From Ophiura sarsii (lineage: Eukaryota > Echinodermata > Ophiuroidea > Amphilepidida > Ophiuridae): DNA of 64,000 nt. The notes under the pieces are model-generated. The model made no database searches. It had not been told where the DNA came from and worked only from the letters and a program-made list of their open reading frames with translations. Every line of letters starts with the position of its first letter. Position 1 is the first letter of the stretch. Location: NCBI GenBank assembly GCA_035610835.1, contig CM069443.1:64575577-64639576 (forward strand), read 5' to 3'. Both the position numbers and the translations under genes were made by a program. Shown here one piece after another: positions 1 through 12,500 of the stretch.

Positions 1-60
1 ACCTTCATATGTTAATGAGGTCAAAGGTTACATACCAAGGTCAAAGGTCATCTGAGGTCA
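1..60. repeat. AGGTCA half-site cluster
   Basis: Four AGGTCA or close variants occur in 60 bases, two of them as a direct repeat with one-base spacing (AGGTCAAAGGTCA near 40-52). The same kind of sequence recurs at 27.1-28.0 kb and 55.78-55.96 kb, so it is probably part of a dispersed repeat and not a unique regulatory element. It lies in the intron upstream of the first DDX51 exon seen here. Confidence 0.45.
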
Positions 61-299
61 ATATGTAAAATTTAGTACACACTCTTTGTCTTGTCCATTA
101 TTAGTGTATAACCACACTAGGCTAACATAAATTGATCAACACAGAGTTTGAAAATGTAGATGAATATTACTTCCAGAAGAACCTTTTGTATAGTCTGATA
201 ACGACTTTTGTAAAATGTTGATACTTTTGCAATCAAATCACTTTTTCATTACTTTTTTCTTCTTGTTAACTGATTTTTTTCTTATCATTTTTATTTTAG

Positions 300-521
300 T
301 TGCAGAAGCTGCTCTTTTCGGCAACTCTATCCCAGAACCCAGAGAAGCTTACCCATCTCAACCTCTTTCAGCCTAGGTTGGTCACGACCTTGGTGACCCA
401 CGGTCAGGGTCAGCAGAAGAGGTTAAAAGTTCACCAGCAGGAGAATGTAAAAGATGAAGAAGAAGAGGAGGAAGAGACAGGGGAGTTTATTGGGAAGTTT
501 ACCACACCCGTTGGTCTTAAG
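300..521 (+). CDS. DDX51: DDX51 exon with motif III (SAT)
   Basis: The acceptor is a T-rich tract ending TTATTTTAG at 299 and the donor is AAG/GTAAGG at 522. The exon is 74 codons, phase 0 at both ends. It begins LQKLLFSATL, which is helicase motif III and the following helix, and ends GKFTTPVGLK, the strand before the second RecA-like domain. An acidic loop sits at about codons 52-59. A near-copy of the donor context (AAGGTAAGGGTAGCC) recurs at 629-643. Confidence 0.9.
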
Positions 522-3500
522 GTAAGGGTAGCCTGGGTCCCCGCGTCCCTCTATTTTTCCGGTCCTCACATTTGAACACCCTTGCAGGGGCTGTGTGTAA
601 AATAGGGAAGACATGAGGATCGAGTCTAAGGTAAGGGTAGCCATCATTTCTCATATTTGTCTCAGTATACAGGCTGTCCCAAAATGATTAGTACCCATCG
701 ATGCCCAAAGTTCAATCATTTTTATGATCATCAAAATCAATGGGATTAGGTCATTTTTTTTATATCATCTTTGTCATACTGTAGTATTTTATTAGAATTT
801 TAAAACATGAATATCGGATTTATTAAACTCAAGATATACTCCATTATGTAAAACATGGTGATTTCACCTTTTTGGCAAAGTGCAAAAAAAAATGTGTGTG
901 CTATTACAGCTTGTTTAAAAGAAACTTGAGTATTCTCATAATCTCTTGTCTACTCACTATAATCTTGTGTGTCTTTCTGTTGTAACTGTTATTTGTTACG
1001 GGTATTAAAATCATTTCTAATAACTCTCCTTATTTCAAAATAACGGGTAAAAGAAGTTTGTCACACTTGAGTGACCCCATGCATTGTTTAATTTGACAAG
1101 TGTTTAGGGACTTCTAAATGAAGTGGTATTTGGTGAATCACCAGTGTAGTGGCTTAGATTTCATTTTTACATTGGATAATGGATTTCGTGAAGTTAAACA
1201 CTAATGGACTTTATTATTTTTAGCAAGTTTGTAGGAAATTGCATCCCCAATATGAAAAAGAAATCTAAGCCACTGCTAATTACCCATGACTGCGTCTTTA
1301 CCTATTTAGATGTTCCTCAAGTATAGCCTCAAAACTAGCTCATTATAGAAACAAAGCTCGGGGTCGCCCATGCGTGACGATCCATTTTTACCCTTCAAAT
1401 TGAATCCAAATGAAGAAGTATTAATTGTTTGAACAACAATATGATACAACAGCAGTTTAAAATAGAAAGGAACCACAGATAATTAGCAGACAAGGGATTA
1501 AGAGAATGTATCAGTGTCTTTCAAACAAGCTTTAACACACATTTTTTTGCACTTTGCCAAAAAGGTGAAATCACCATGTTTAACATAATGGAGTATATCT
1601 TGAGTTTAATAAATCCGATATTCATGATCTAAAATTCTAATAAAATACTACAGTATGACGAAGATAATGTAAACAAACCGGACCTAATCTCATCGATTTT
1701 GATGATGATAAAAATGATTGAACTTTGGGCATCGATGGGTACTAATCATTTTGGGACAGCCTGTAGATGATGTCACCTATGTTGTCATCTATTTACAAAT
1801 GGGACACCCTCTGTTGTTTCACTGTAGGCTGAATGGTACAGTAAAGTTAATGCAGACAACATGAAATTTCTTTAAAATGAACTGTAAAACCCATGTTGAC
1901 TAGAGCATAATTTACATTTAAGTCATACATGAATGGCTTTTTGCCCCCAAACAACTTTAAGCCCCTTAGCTTCTTCTAGATTGGCAGGCACCAAACTAAG
2001 AAGGGAACACACTAGTATAAGCAGCGGAAGAGGATGCATTATAGTTTGAGTAAATGCATGAAATACAAGAATGTGCAATTGCATGTGTATATTTTGACAA
2101 ACTTCCATAAGGCAACGAAAACCCAACCCTGTTCTACAGGCCCGACCGACCCATTTCTTTCCCCTTAAGGGAAGTGTCAACCCTATTATTTTGATGATCA
2201 ACTTTTGCTTCTAAGTTTGAGAATATTGAATAAAAGTACATACAAGTATACATTTTTAGAAAGTAAATTTGATAAGGAAGCCGATGGTGATATCAATGTG
2301 ATACCAAATAAACTAAATTTTGAGAAATGAACCAAAAAGCCATTTTTTTACCCCAAATTTTTCAGACAGCATAACTATAAAATAAAAAATGGTAATTTGT
2401 TCTAATATACGTTTTTGTAAACAAAACAATTTTGTCTAGGAGGCAATTTTTTCTTTTTCCAAAATAAAGCTTGGTTTTGGAAATATTGCTAAAAACATCG
2501 GAAAAGTGTAAAAGTCGTGTTTTTTTGCGTACATTTCGCTAGAAATGGATGCATATCTCGAGTTTAAAATCTATAATCGAAAAAATAAAAAATTGCCTCC
2601 TAGCGCTGAAAGTCCTCTACACAATGGTAGTAAAAGCTTACCTGATAGTTTGATATATTTTTAGTTATGTTGTCTGAAAATTCGTAAAATTCCTTCAAAT
2701 TTGAACTTCTAGAAAACATCGATTTAGTAAAAATATTGACATTTTCCACCATTTAAAGCTAAATGTTCACGGAACACACGGGCGTGTGACCTAAAAAGCG
2801 AGTATACTATTATGAACAATCATAATAAACTATCAGATTCAATTTATATTGTCACAATGTGAAGAAATTTGAAGAAAACTGAAATTTAAATGATCGTAAG
2901 ATTGGCCTTTGTTTACATTTTAGACATTGTTTTGCGCTCTTTTGTTTTTCGCGTCTACGTCGCGGATATTAAGCGGCGCGTCTAGTATTACGCGCGGGAA
3001 GTTTCAGCGCGCGACGCAATGATCGAACAGCTGTCGCAGCATTTGAAAAGCGCGGAACTCCGCTTAAATTCCCGCCAAATAACTATGCGCCTTTTCCTGA
3101 CTCAAACTTACCAAAACAACAATTTAAAATCACCCATAAGAACGGGAAATAATAGCTTTCGATTAGTAAATTATGATGGTAACGATAGAATACATATAAA
3201 AGTAATAAATAATAGAGAAATATGAAATTCAATTTTTGAAACAAGTGCCGGGTTGACACTGCCCTTAAATTAACAAAATTGTTTTCACAAAATCTTTGGG
3301 CAAATATTTTTACAAATGTTTTGGAAAATGTTGGATTTTTTTTATATGTTTTTAAAATGTCAAAAAAATGTTACAATTATCCAATTTTAACAATTTTACC
3401 TGAGAGGTCTGTTTGCCCTTAAATAAAACAGGGATTTTTCCCTGTCACCTAGGCTTAATGATATTTATCAAATGCAATGTATAACCATTGGATATTCTCA

Positions 3501-6500
3501 TTTTGCACAGGAATACTATATAGAGGCTAGCAAAGGAGACAAACCATTGATTATCATGCATCTTATGAAAAGGCTATACTTCAGACAGGTGTTGTGTTTT
3601 ACCAATACTGTGGAGGCTACACATAGGTGAGTAATCCTCGAATCATACTAGCCGGTCGCTGGTCGCAACAGGTCGCATAGTACTCGCTAGCTCAAAAGTA
3701 TCTTGGTGCGACCAAAAGTCGCATCGAGCTACTAAATCGCCGGCAGTCGCAGGTATTCCGGGTTACGCAGACGACATCTAACCTGGATAATTGCTGTTGA
3801 TTGGTTATGCTAATTTCGAGGCAAAATAACCTCCCCCATTGGTTGAAAAAGTATGGTGTTCATTACGTCATGAGCGACCAATCTTTCGATATGAAATGAA
3901 GTCAACTGGCCGCGACCGGTCGTTTCCAGTCAAGCAATCTCTTGATCAATGTATCAGGAGTTTTTATATGATGTAAAACTCGTCATAGGAGCGATTTAAT
4001 CGCAAAGCGACCTTAGTATGTTTTCAGTATTACACATACTATAGTCTTCTTCACAGTCTATATTTGAGACAGGTGTTATGTTTTACCAATACTGTGAAAG
4101 CTACACATAGGTGAGTAACACATACTATAGTCTTCTTCACAGTCTATATTTGAGATAAATGTTGTGTTTAACTAATAATGTGGAGGTTTACATAAAAAGC
4201 ATGTTTTTAATCGAAAGGTGGTTATTGGTGGATATTTGTGGTGATTGGTGGTGATGGCCTGAAAATAAACATGCGATCACCACCTTTTTCCACGACCACC
4301 ACCACCACCAAAATAACCCAGTATTTAACTGGGTTTTTTTACTCTAAACAAACAGAAATAATAAAAACATCTTGACTGTTTTAATATAGTCTCTTACACA
4401 AATTGTATGCTTTATTGTATGTTTCTACAGACTATACCTATTACTGAAGATAGTGGGTGGCATCAGTGTGGCAGAGTTCTCATCCAATCTCAAGTCATCA
4501 GACAGACAACAAATTCTAAGGCAGTTTAAGGCGGGAAAAATTGACATGTAAGTCTCCAGAAATCCAGAGGGGAGGGGACTCGGATACAAAAATTTAAGTG
4601 CATTCCAGTTTTGCCAACTCAAATTTGTCCCAAACTTTAGCCCAATTTTCGCTGCGGCCCTAGAAAATCCAACTTTTTACCGGCAGCGGCACCTGTTTTT
4701 GGCCACGGCGCAAGGGTATAAATAAATTCCTTGTCACCTTTCCAAGACTAAACTTAGTTAATAATAATACACCTGTAATTTACCTCAAGATACTCAATAT
4801 AAATGATTAATTAGTCCGAGTCTATATGTTACAAGGGTGTGAGAGGCCACAAATAAAAAGAAGTAAACAGACAAAAACAAGGAAAAACAGCGTAACATTA
4901 GGGTAAAAATGGCAAATATAGGCTGAAAATAAAATAAAAAGCTGAAATTTTGTTTAAAGAGATGAAAACAGCTAAAAAGAGAAACTCTCGCACCCCTATT
5001 ATTATTAGTAGGCATAGCACACATAACATTCAAATGATTGAGACATGTACAAAATTGGATTCAAATGAAAGATTGCAATGAAAGATTTATTTTCCAAAAG
5101 AATTATGACAATCGGTCAATGCATTCTTGTGGTACGGTGTTTTGAGATACTTGGAAAATGGCCGAAAACCTGCCAAAAACAGTAACAATGCCCACAAATA
5201 TAATTTATCAGGATTTAGAGAGCTCAATTTGTTAATAATGTAACATTCAAAACACCATTTACACATATTTCTTTAACAATTGAATATCTATATACCATGT
5301 TAAATTAAAAAATATGGTAAAATTATATTGCATTAAGCTAAAATAACCTAGTGAAATTGATCATTTTGACCAGTTTTACTGACTGCAATCAAAAAAGTGA
5401 CTAAGTCCAGCTAATTAATATGCGTAAATGTTATAAATCCAGATGTGAATGGTGTATTGCAATCAAACTTGGTATTATGGCTAATTGTATGATACCCAAT
5501 CTTTTAAACTATAATTTAGTTTCATAAGCTCATTAAATATGCAAATTAGCTAATTATCTATTCAAATCATTGATATGCAAATGAGCAATGCCCAACAATT
5601 TTTTTCCCATCATAAGAGTGATCGGTAATAGATATATAACATGTATACCCAATTTGATTGACAAATATTGATGGATTTAGAAATTAAACAAGCTTTTCCT
5701 TTTCTTAAATACCCATATTCAAATTCTCAGTCTTTTCCTCACAGTAGGCACTCAAAGGATGCAAAAACTGAGCATATCACTAAATTGATTGAAGTGTTTA
5801 GTACAATATCTCAGGTTAGGTTTATTTAAATCGGCCCAATATATTCAAGTTCAAAGCCAATTTCAAAAATTGGTAAAAACAGTCATAACTAAAAAACCTG
5901 ATGATAAGTATTTATACCTGGATCAAGGTTATATAGTCCAAGGTCATGACTACCATATATGGAAAGCTCGCTGCCCTACAGGGAGTGCCTACCGTGAGGA
6001 AAATTAATTTTATATAGGGATGTTTTTCAAAGTGGAGCTGCATACATTATATGAAAAGATTGTTTTGCATAAGGGATTACAGACCACTCCTACATGTTAC
6101 TCATTTTGCATGATTAATTAATCCAAATATTGTATGGCTGTCTTCATAACTTGGATTAGTGCATCCATGCACGCCAATTGAGGCAACAATACAAAACCAC
6201 ATTCCACATCGTGAATAGCATCCATTCAATAATGCAAAATGAGTAACAGGTAGAAGTGGATGTAGGGCTTTATGCCACACAGCTTTTCATATGTTGTTGT
6301 TCACTGGTGTAATGCTCCTAGTGGCAGACTCTGTGTGTGTGCATTGTGCTATGCCTATTATTAGTCAGTATTAATTATTTCAAAGATTACAAACTTTTGT
6401 TGTAAAACTATTCAACACCATCCATCGTTTGTCATGTGCAGGTCACATAACCATATTCTTGGTATGTTAGACATTTTTAACTATAATATTTTTGTTTTTA

Positions 6501-9500
6501 TCTGCCATCTTCATATATTTATATTGTAGTATATCATTGTGTCTATTTTTATGCATTTTTTATATATTTGTTGGTCTTTTTAATGATTCATTTTTTAATG
6601 TGTATGTAATGATGTTGACTATTTTTGGCCATTTTATTCATGTAAAGCGCATTGAAGCTTTGCGTACTGCGCTCTATAAAGTCCTGTATTATTATTATTA
6701 TTAACACGATGCATTCCAAATGTTACAGATTGATCTGTTCAGACAGCATGGCAAGAGGCATGGACATGGACAATGTACGCTTCGTCATCTCCTACAGTCT
6801 ACCACCATATCTCAAGACCTACATCCATCGTGTCGGCAGGACAGCCAGGGCCGGAAAACCGGGCATCGCATTCTCACTGCTGCAGAAATCAGAGGTGAGA
6901 ATGAGTATGCTGTGTCTATAAGTCAACAAAACTGTTGAATGGGCAGATGAACCTCTCAAGTAATATCTGTCAATCTGGCGCATGTTTTTCCAAATGACAC
7001 TCAATATCAAGATTTGTTAAAATGTTTGCCATTTTGTGAAGCATTTAAAGGGGACCTTTTGAGCTTGATGTGAGAGCAGCAACGAGAGGGGCCCTGCTGG
7101 GGGTCCAGGGAAAAGGGTGCACCACACCAAATAACTTTCCCATTTATTATATACTAGCGGCGTACCCTCGCTATGCTCAGGTCCCCGCCAGATGGTTATG
7201 CCATATTACCTACTAGATGGTTATGCCACATTACCTACCTCTGAAACCACATTAACCCCCTACAACCCCCCCCCCCCCCCTCCCCCTCCCCCTCCCCCAC
7301 ACACACCCCAACCAGGTTGATTAATAATCATAACACTCCAACCCATTTACCATGGTTACTTTATTAACCCTATACCTCTCAAACCGCATTACTTCATTTA
7401 CCCTCTATATCTCTGAAACCACATAATCCCCCCCCCCACACGCCAACCAAGTTGATTTATAATTTATAATCATAACCCTCCTAAACCATTTCCCACAGCT
7501 ATTTCATTAACCCTCGGTCCCTTGGATTGTTTGGCATGCCAACTTTAAGTACAGAAACAAATTGCTATTTGTACCACATCACTATAACCCTAACCCTATC
7601 CTTAACCATTTCCTGTGGTTTTATCCCCACTCAACATGACACCACATTTACCCCTATCAGGCCTATAACCATTTCCCATGGTGGCTTATGCCCCATGTAT
7701 AGGAGTGCCTATAGTGCCCTTGGCACTCCCCCCCCCCCCCCCCCCCCCCACACACACACCCCCACACACGCCAACCAGGTTGATTAATAATCATCACCCT
7801 CGTAAACCATTTCCTGTGGCTACTTCATTAACCCTTGGTCCCTTGGTTTGTTTGGCATGCCAACTTAAAGTAAGGTCCGAAGTTTACCGCGTTGCGGAAT
7901 GCGAAAATCGCGGAATTAAGGTTAAACGCGGAAAACGACATTTTGATGAAAAGAAGAAGAAAAAAATGCACAAAAAACGTTCTAAAACACACAATTTATA
8001 AATAGTCTTGAATAAAACAATATAAATATTAAAATACGATACGTAATAAAACCTAAAAATGATGTGTTTTTCTGTAAAGTGTGTTGGTTTTATAGATCGT
8101 AAAAAAACATGAATGTTAAGCTTTCTTGTTGAAAATTACCTCACAGAAAAATGCAAAATTTACAAAGCGGAAATACGCGGAATTCGACAGTTACAAAGCG
8201 GTAAACTTCGGACCTTTACTTAAAGTAAAGATAATATATATTATCTTTAGGTTTTTCAAACTAGTCTAGTGATAAATTATGTGTTATACTGTACTAAGGG
8301 TCCATATCCAAACTCTCAGTGCTTTTAAAGCATTTTTCTAGCGATTTAAAAGCGCTTTTCCAACGGTATTTCGTTCTATTGTTAAAAGCATCGGAAAAAG
8401 ATCGGTGATTAACTAGAAACCTCTCTACTTATCTGGCGTTAACAATAGAACTATTGTAGTACTCTCGATGGCCCAATTAGTGAAGCAGACACATGACAGC
8501 GCGAGGAAGATTGTGTTATTAAGCTGACCAGTGTTCACCCGACCCCTGTTGTGACGTAGAGAGCGACCCATTTGCCAGATTGTACACCTATCGGGTTTCT
8601 AGTACAAGTCCCGGGGGGGGGGGGGGGGGGGGCACTGACATTTGAAAAGGGTATAGTTAGGTGCCGCGCTGAAGACCCCCTTTTTCACCCTCTGCTGCTA
8701 GTTCTTATGACCCCCCCCCCCTTTTGAGCCTGCATCAGTTCTTAAGACCCCATTTTCATTGAAAATTCAAAAATCGCGAAATTTTGCGTTCCAAAGCACC
8801 AATTTTGTGTTCCAAAGCCCCAATTTTTGCGTTCTTAAACCAAAATAAATCGAAAATTGAACTATAGGCCAGTTCTCAAGACCTATTTTGGGGAAAAAAA
8901 AATCAGTTCCTAAGACCCTATTTTTCGTCATAAAATCCACTCAGTTCAGTTCTTTAGCCCCCTTTTTGAGACCCTGGGCGGCACACCCCTACCCCCAAAA
9001 AAGTTGAGTGCCCCCCCCCCCCCCCCCGGGGTACAAGTGCCAGGTTTTATCATGGCAGGTGATAGAGGCTAATCGTGACACTCCTCAAACCCCGACTCAA
9101 ACGATATGTTTGTAGCCGCCTATTCATTGCTAGGCTTATCGTAATCCACTCGTTAACGTCATAAGAATAATCCTCCTTGAAGTGGCCTTTAAAGACTATT
9201 GTTCAGCCGTGGATGATTTTAGAGTAAGCAGGGAGGTGTCAATGACACCTCCCTGGTACAAGCATGGATAATGTTATCATTGAATACTAAACAATATGGG
9301 AGCCATTAAACATACAACGTGTTATTGTTTTCTGGTATAGGCATAATGTGTGTAATCAAGTAGCATTATGAATCTTACTCCCCTAAATAGTGTCATTTTT
9401 CTGCGTTTTTAGACTATTTAAGAATGTTGCATACACTCTGAACGTGACCTAATAAATAATAAATAAATAATAAATATGAAGAAATTAAGTAATTAATGTA

Positions 9501-12500
9501 AATAAATAATATATAGATTAATAATTATATCAATAAAATAGTATATTAAGGCCTATTTATAATTAATTGATTGATAAATAATTAAATAAACATCAACAAT
9601 TAAGAAAGTAAATACAAAATAAATAAATAACGTTAAAATTATGTCAATATAAATGAAAACCCCGAACGGACGTATAATGAGAGAACAATAATAAATATTA
9701 TATTTCGGCATACTTAAAACCCTAACCGACCTCTACCCAGACTCGACCGCTCTAAGCATAGAGCACAAGGAATATAAACCGCCACAAAGATTCGAACGTA
9801 CGGCCTGCTGATTGAGAGTCCTAATCTTTACCAACTGAGCTATTTTGATTTTCCTGAAATCCTCAGCGCTTTATACCCAAATATAGTTCTCATTTAACTA
9901 TTCCCTAAATACACACGGGTTTTTCAACACGGTGTTGTTGTCTATAAAATGAGTCTATGATTTATTAGATTTAATGAATAACAAATCCCGTACTTTGTGA
10001 ACCGATTCTTAAAGGGGCGTGTACATCTCAAGTGTTTGTCCTGGACAAAAATCACATGACTCGCTTCGCTCCCAAGTCCTCGCGTGCCCGGCAAAAAGCC
10101 CATGATGCAATAGGCCTACTAAGTCGTAAAAGTTTTCACATAAATCGACGAAATGCTGTACAAACGAAATATAATATATCTAGAATTGTTTCAAAAAGTA
10201 GTGTTATTCGTTACATTTAAATCAGAATTACTTTCTTTAACAGTAAATAATCAACTTTTGAGCGAGAAACTATCTTAAAACTACAAAGATTAAGAAATAT
10301 AAAGCATTTTAAAATTTAAACATCTAATTTAGAGAAGAGTGGTATGTTGAACCATATTACTTTTGTTTGTTATTGCGTTCACATAGCGCATAGTTGGCTC
10401 AGGGGTAGAGCATTGGACTAGTAAACCGGAGGTCGTGGGTTCGAATCCTATCACGTCTTGAAATTTTATTTTAATCGTTTATATACATTTTTTTAAAATT
10501 AGTTTTCGATATTGTTTATCATTTCGTATAATTATTCATTATTGTTCAATTATAGTTTATTTTGGAATGTGGAATTATTTACGATTTCATTTTAATTTTC
10601 CACTGACTGTTTAGTGTGCATGGCATCATGAAATGTGAATGAACCGCGGTATACCACCGAACTGTCCTAGTCCTATGCAACAGGCCAATACAATAGAAAC
10701 TCGTTGTGTGTTATTATCGATTGAGCTAAACTTGTAAAGTAAATGCCAGCCGTTATGTAATACAAATCAATGTGCCTGTATTATTATTATTGAAATAATG
10801 TTGCGGTGGTGTAGGAAATAGGAAAATCGATTCAAGGACATGAGCCGACTGGCTTCTTATTTACATAACAATTGGCCTTTGCAGACTAGCTAGGGGCCAT
10901 TCAATGTAAGCCTAGGAGTAGTAAACACAATTATATTTACAGGACATTCTTTATCGCAGTGAAATTGCAAAAGAAAAAAACATTCAATATTCAATAAATA
11001 TAGCGAACGATAAGCAATCCTGTCAATTTATAAAAACAAACAGTGTAATAACAAAAAAGAAAAGAAAACCATCCCCATCCGCAGGATTCGAAACCACTGA
11101 CCTCATGATTGTGAAGCCGGCGCTTTGACGTTTGAGCTAATGAAGGCTATACATAAACGTTTTGAAGAAAAACATTACATAGGGTTCAAAATACAAATAT
11201 CTCTTAAATCGGAGGCTAAAATCGAAAGGACAAAAGTCGGAAACAATATCCTCTCTAAACTAATGACTTGGATTATATATTGTATAATACATAGGTATTA
11301 TATTGTATAATACTTCCAAACACGATGGTCAATATATTACGCCCCCTCCGTCATCACCCATCCATTGTACAAATATGTTACGTGACCTATCGCCAAAATG
11401 TTTTCAGCATTGATTTCAATGGAATGAAGGGGGAAATGGGCTACTTTCACAATATCTTGGCAATACTGCGCCAAACAATAGATGAATAGAGTGATGGAGC
11501 GGTAGCTTAATTCATATTTCTAGACGACCAGATACATTGATCGGCGGTGAACGTAAACATTTTATGATCGGATTTAAAAAGCTTATAAATAGTATTTCTT
11601 AAAGAATATAACACAACCTTCCTCGCGCTTTGATGTGTCTGCTTCACTAATTGAGTCATCGAGAGTACTACAATAGTTCTATTGTTAACGCCAGATAAGT
11701 AGAGAGGTTTCTAGTTAATCACCGATCTTTTTCCGATGCGTTTAACAATAGAACGAAATACCGTTGGAAAAGCGCTTTTAAATCGCTAGAAAAATGCTTT
11801 AAAAGCACTGAGAGTTTGGATATGGACCCTAATTAAAGTGTTATTTGTTCCAAAATCAGTGTTTAAAGAGCAAACCCGATATTGAAAGATTAAAACGTAT
11901 TATTGACTCAAAGATAAAAGATGATAAAAACTATAAGTAAGCAATTTTGAAAACAAATGGAAAAAGGATTTGTTTGATGTGCTCTACTTCCTCCTAAATT
12001 ATTGCATATCATGTTCTTGAATGTTTGCTTAAGGTTGTTAATATTCCCTCACATGTCTGTCTTGTCTTGTCTTGTCTTGTCTTGTCTGTTTTATTTTCTC
12101 TTGTGAAAACGTCACATTGTTTTGTTTCATTGTCCTTTATACAATTTGTGTTAACATGTTAGCTTTAAAGTGTATTTTGGTATAAAATTATTTGTATGTT
12201 GCACTTCGTAAAAAAAATGTATACGTTTTTTTTAAGAATAAAGAATTCCCCATTGAAATACATGCAAACATAGATGTTGTGTATAGACAAGTCCCCTCAT
12301 CTCTGTTGAGTGTGTTCTCCCCCTTCTCCGCACCCAGATTGCCTCGGTAACCAATCTTGCCATCTTGTATGATTCACAGTCTTTAGTATTGGCCTTAGTC
12401 CCATCTCTAGCTCAACCTTCGCCCTTTTTTTCTTATCCTCTTTGTGTTCTCTCCGTTATGTATCTGTTCATTACAAAATTAAACACCAATATGTCTCGCT

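Larger units (their letters stand above)
8298..11829. mobile_element. 3.5-kb element with about 225-bp terminal inverted repeats, flanked by TAA
   Basis: Bases 8298-8519 are the near-exact reverse complement of 11,602-11,829. Ends read GGGTCCATATCCAAACTCTC and the complement, each bordered by TAA (8295-8297, 11,830-11,832). A 3-bp TWA duplication is the PIF/Harbinger signature, but no transposase or Myb-like frame is visible inside. The interior holds a nested poly-G-ended hAT-like element (8610-9030), a 23-base hairpin at about 9230-9252, AT-rich low-complexity DNA (9440-9700) and three tRNA-like sequences. It fills much of the intron before the penultimate exon. Confidence 0.8.
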
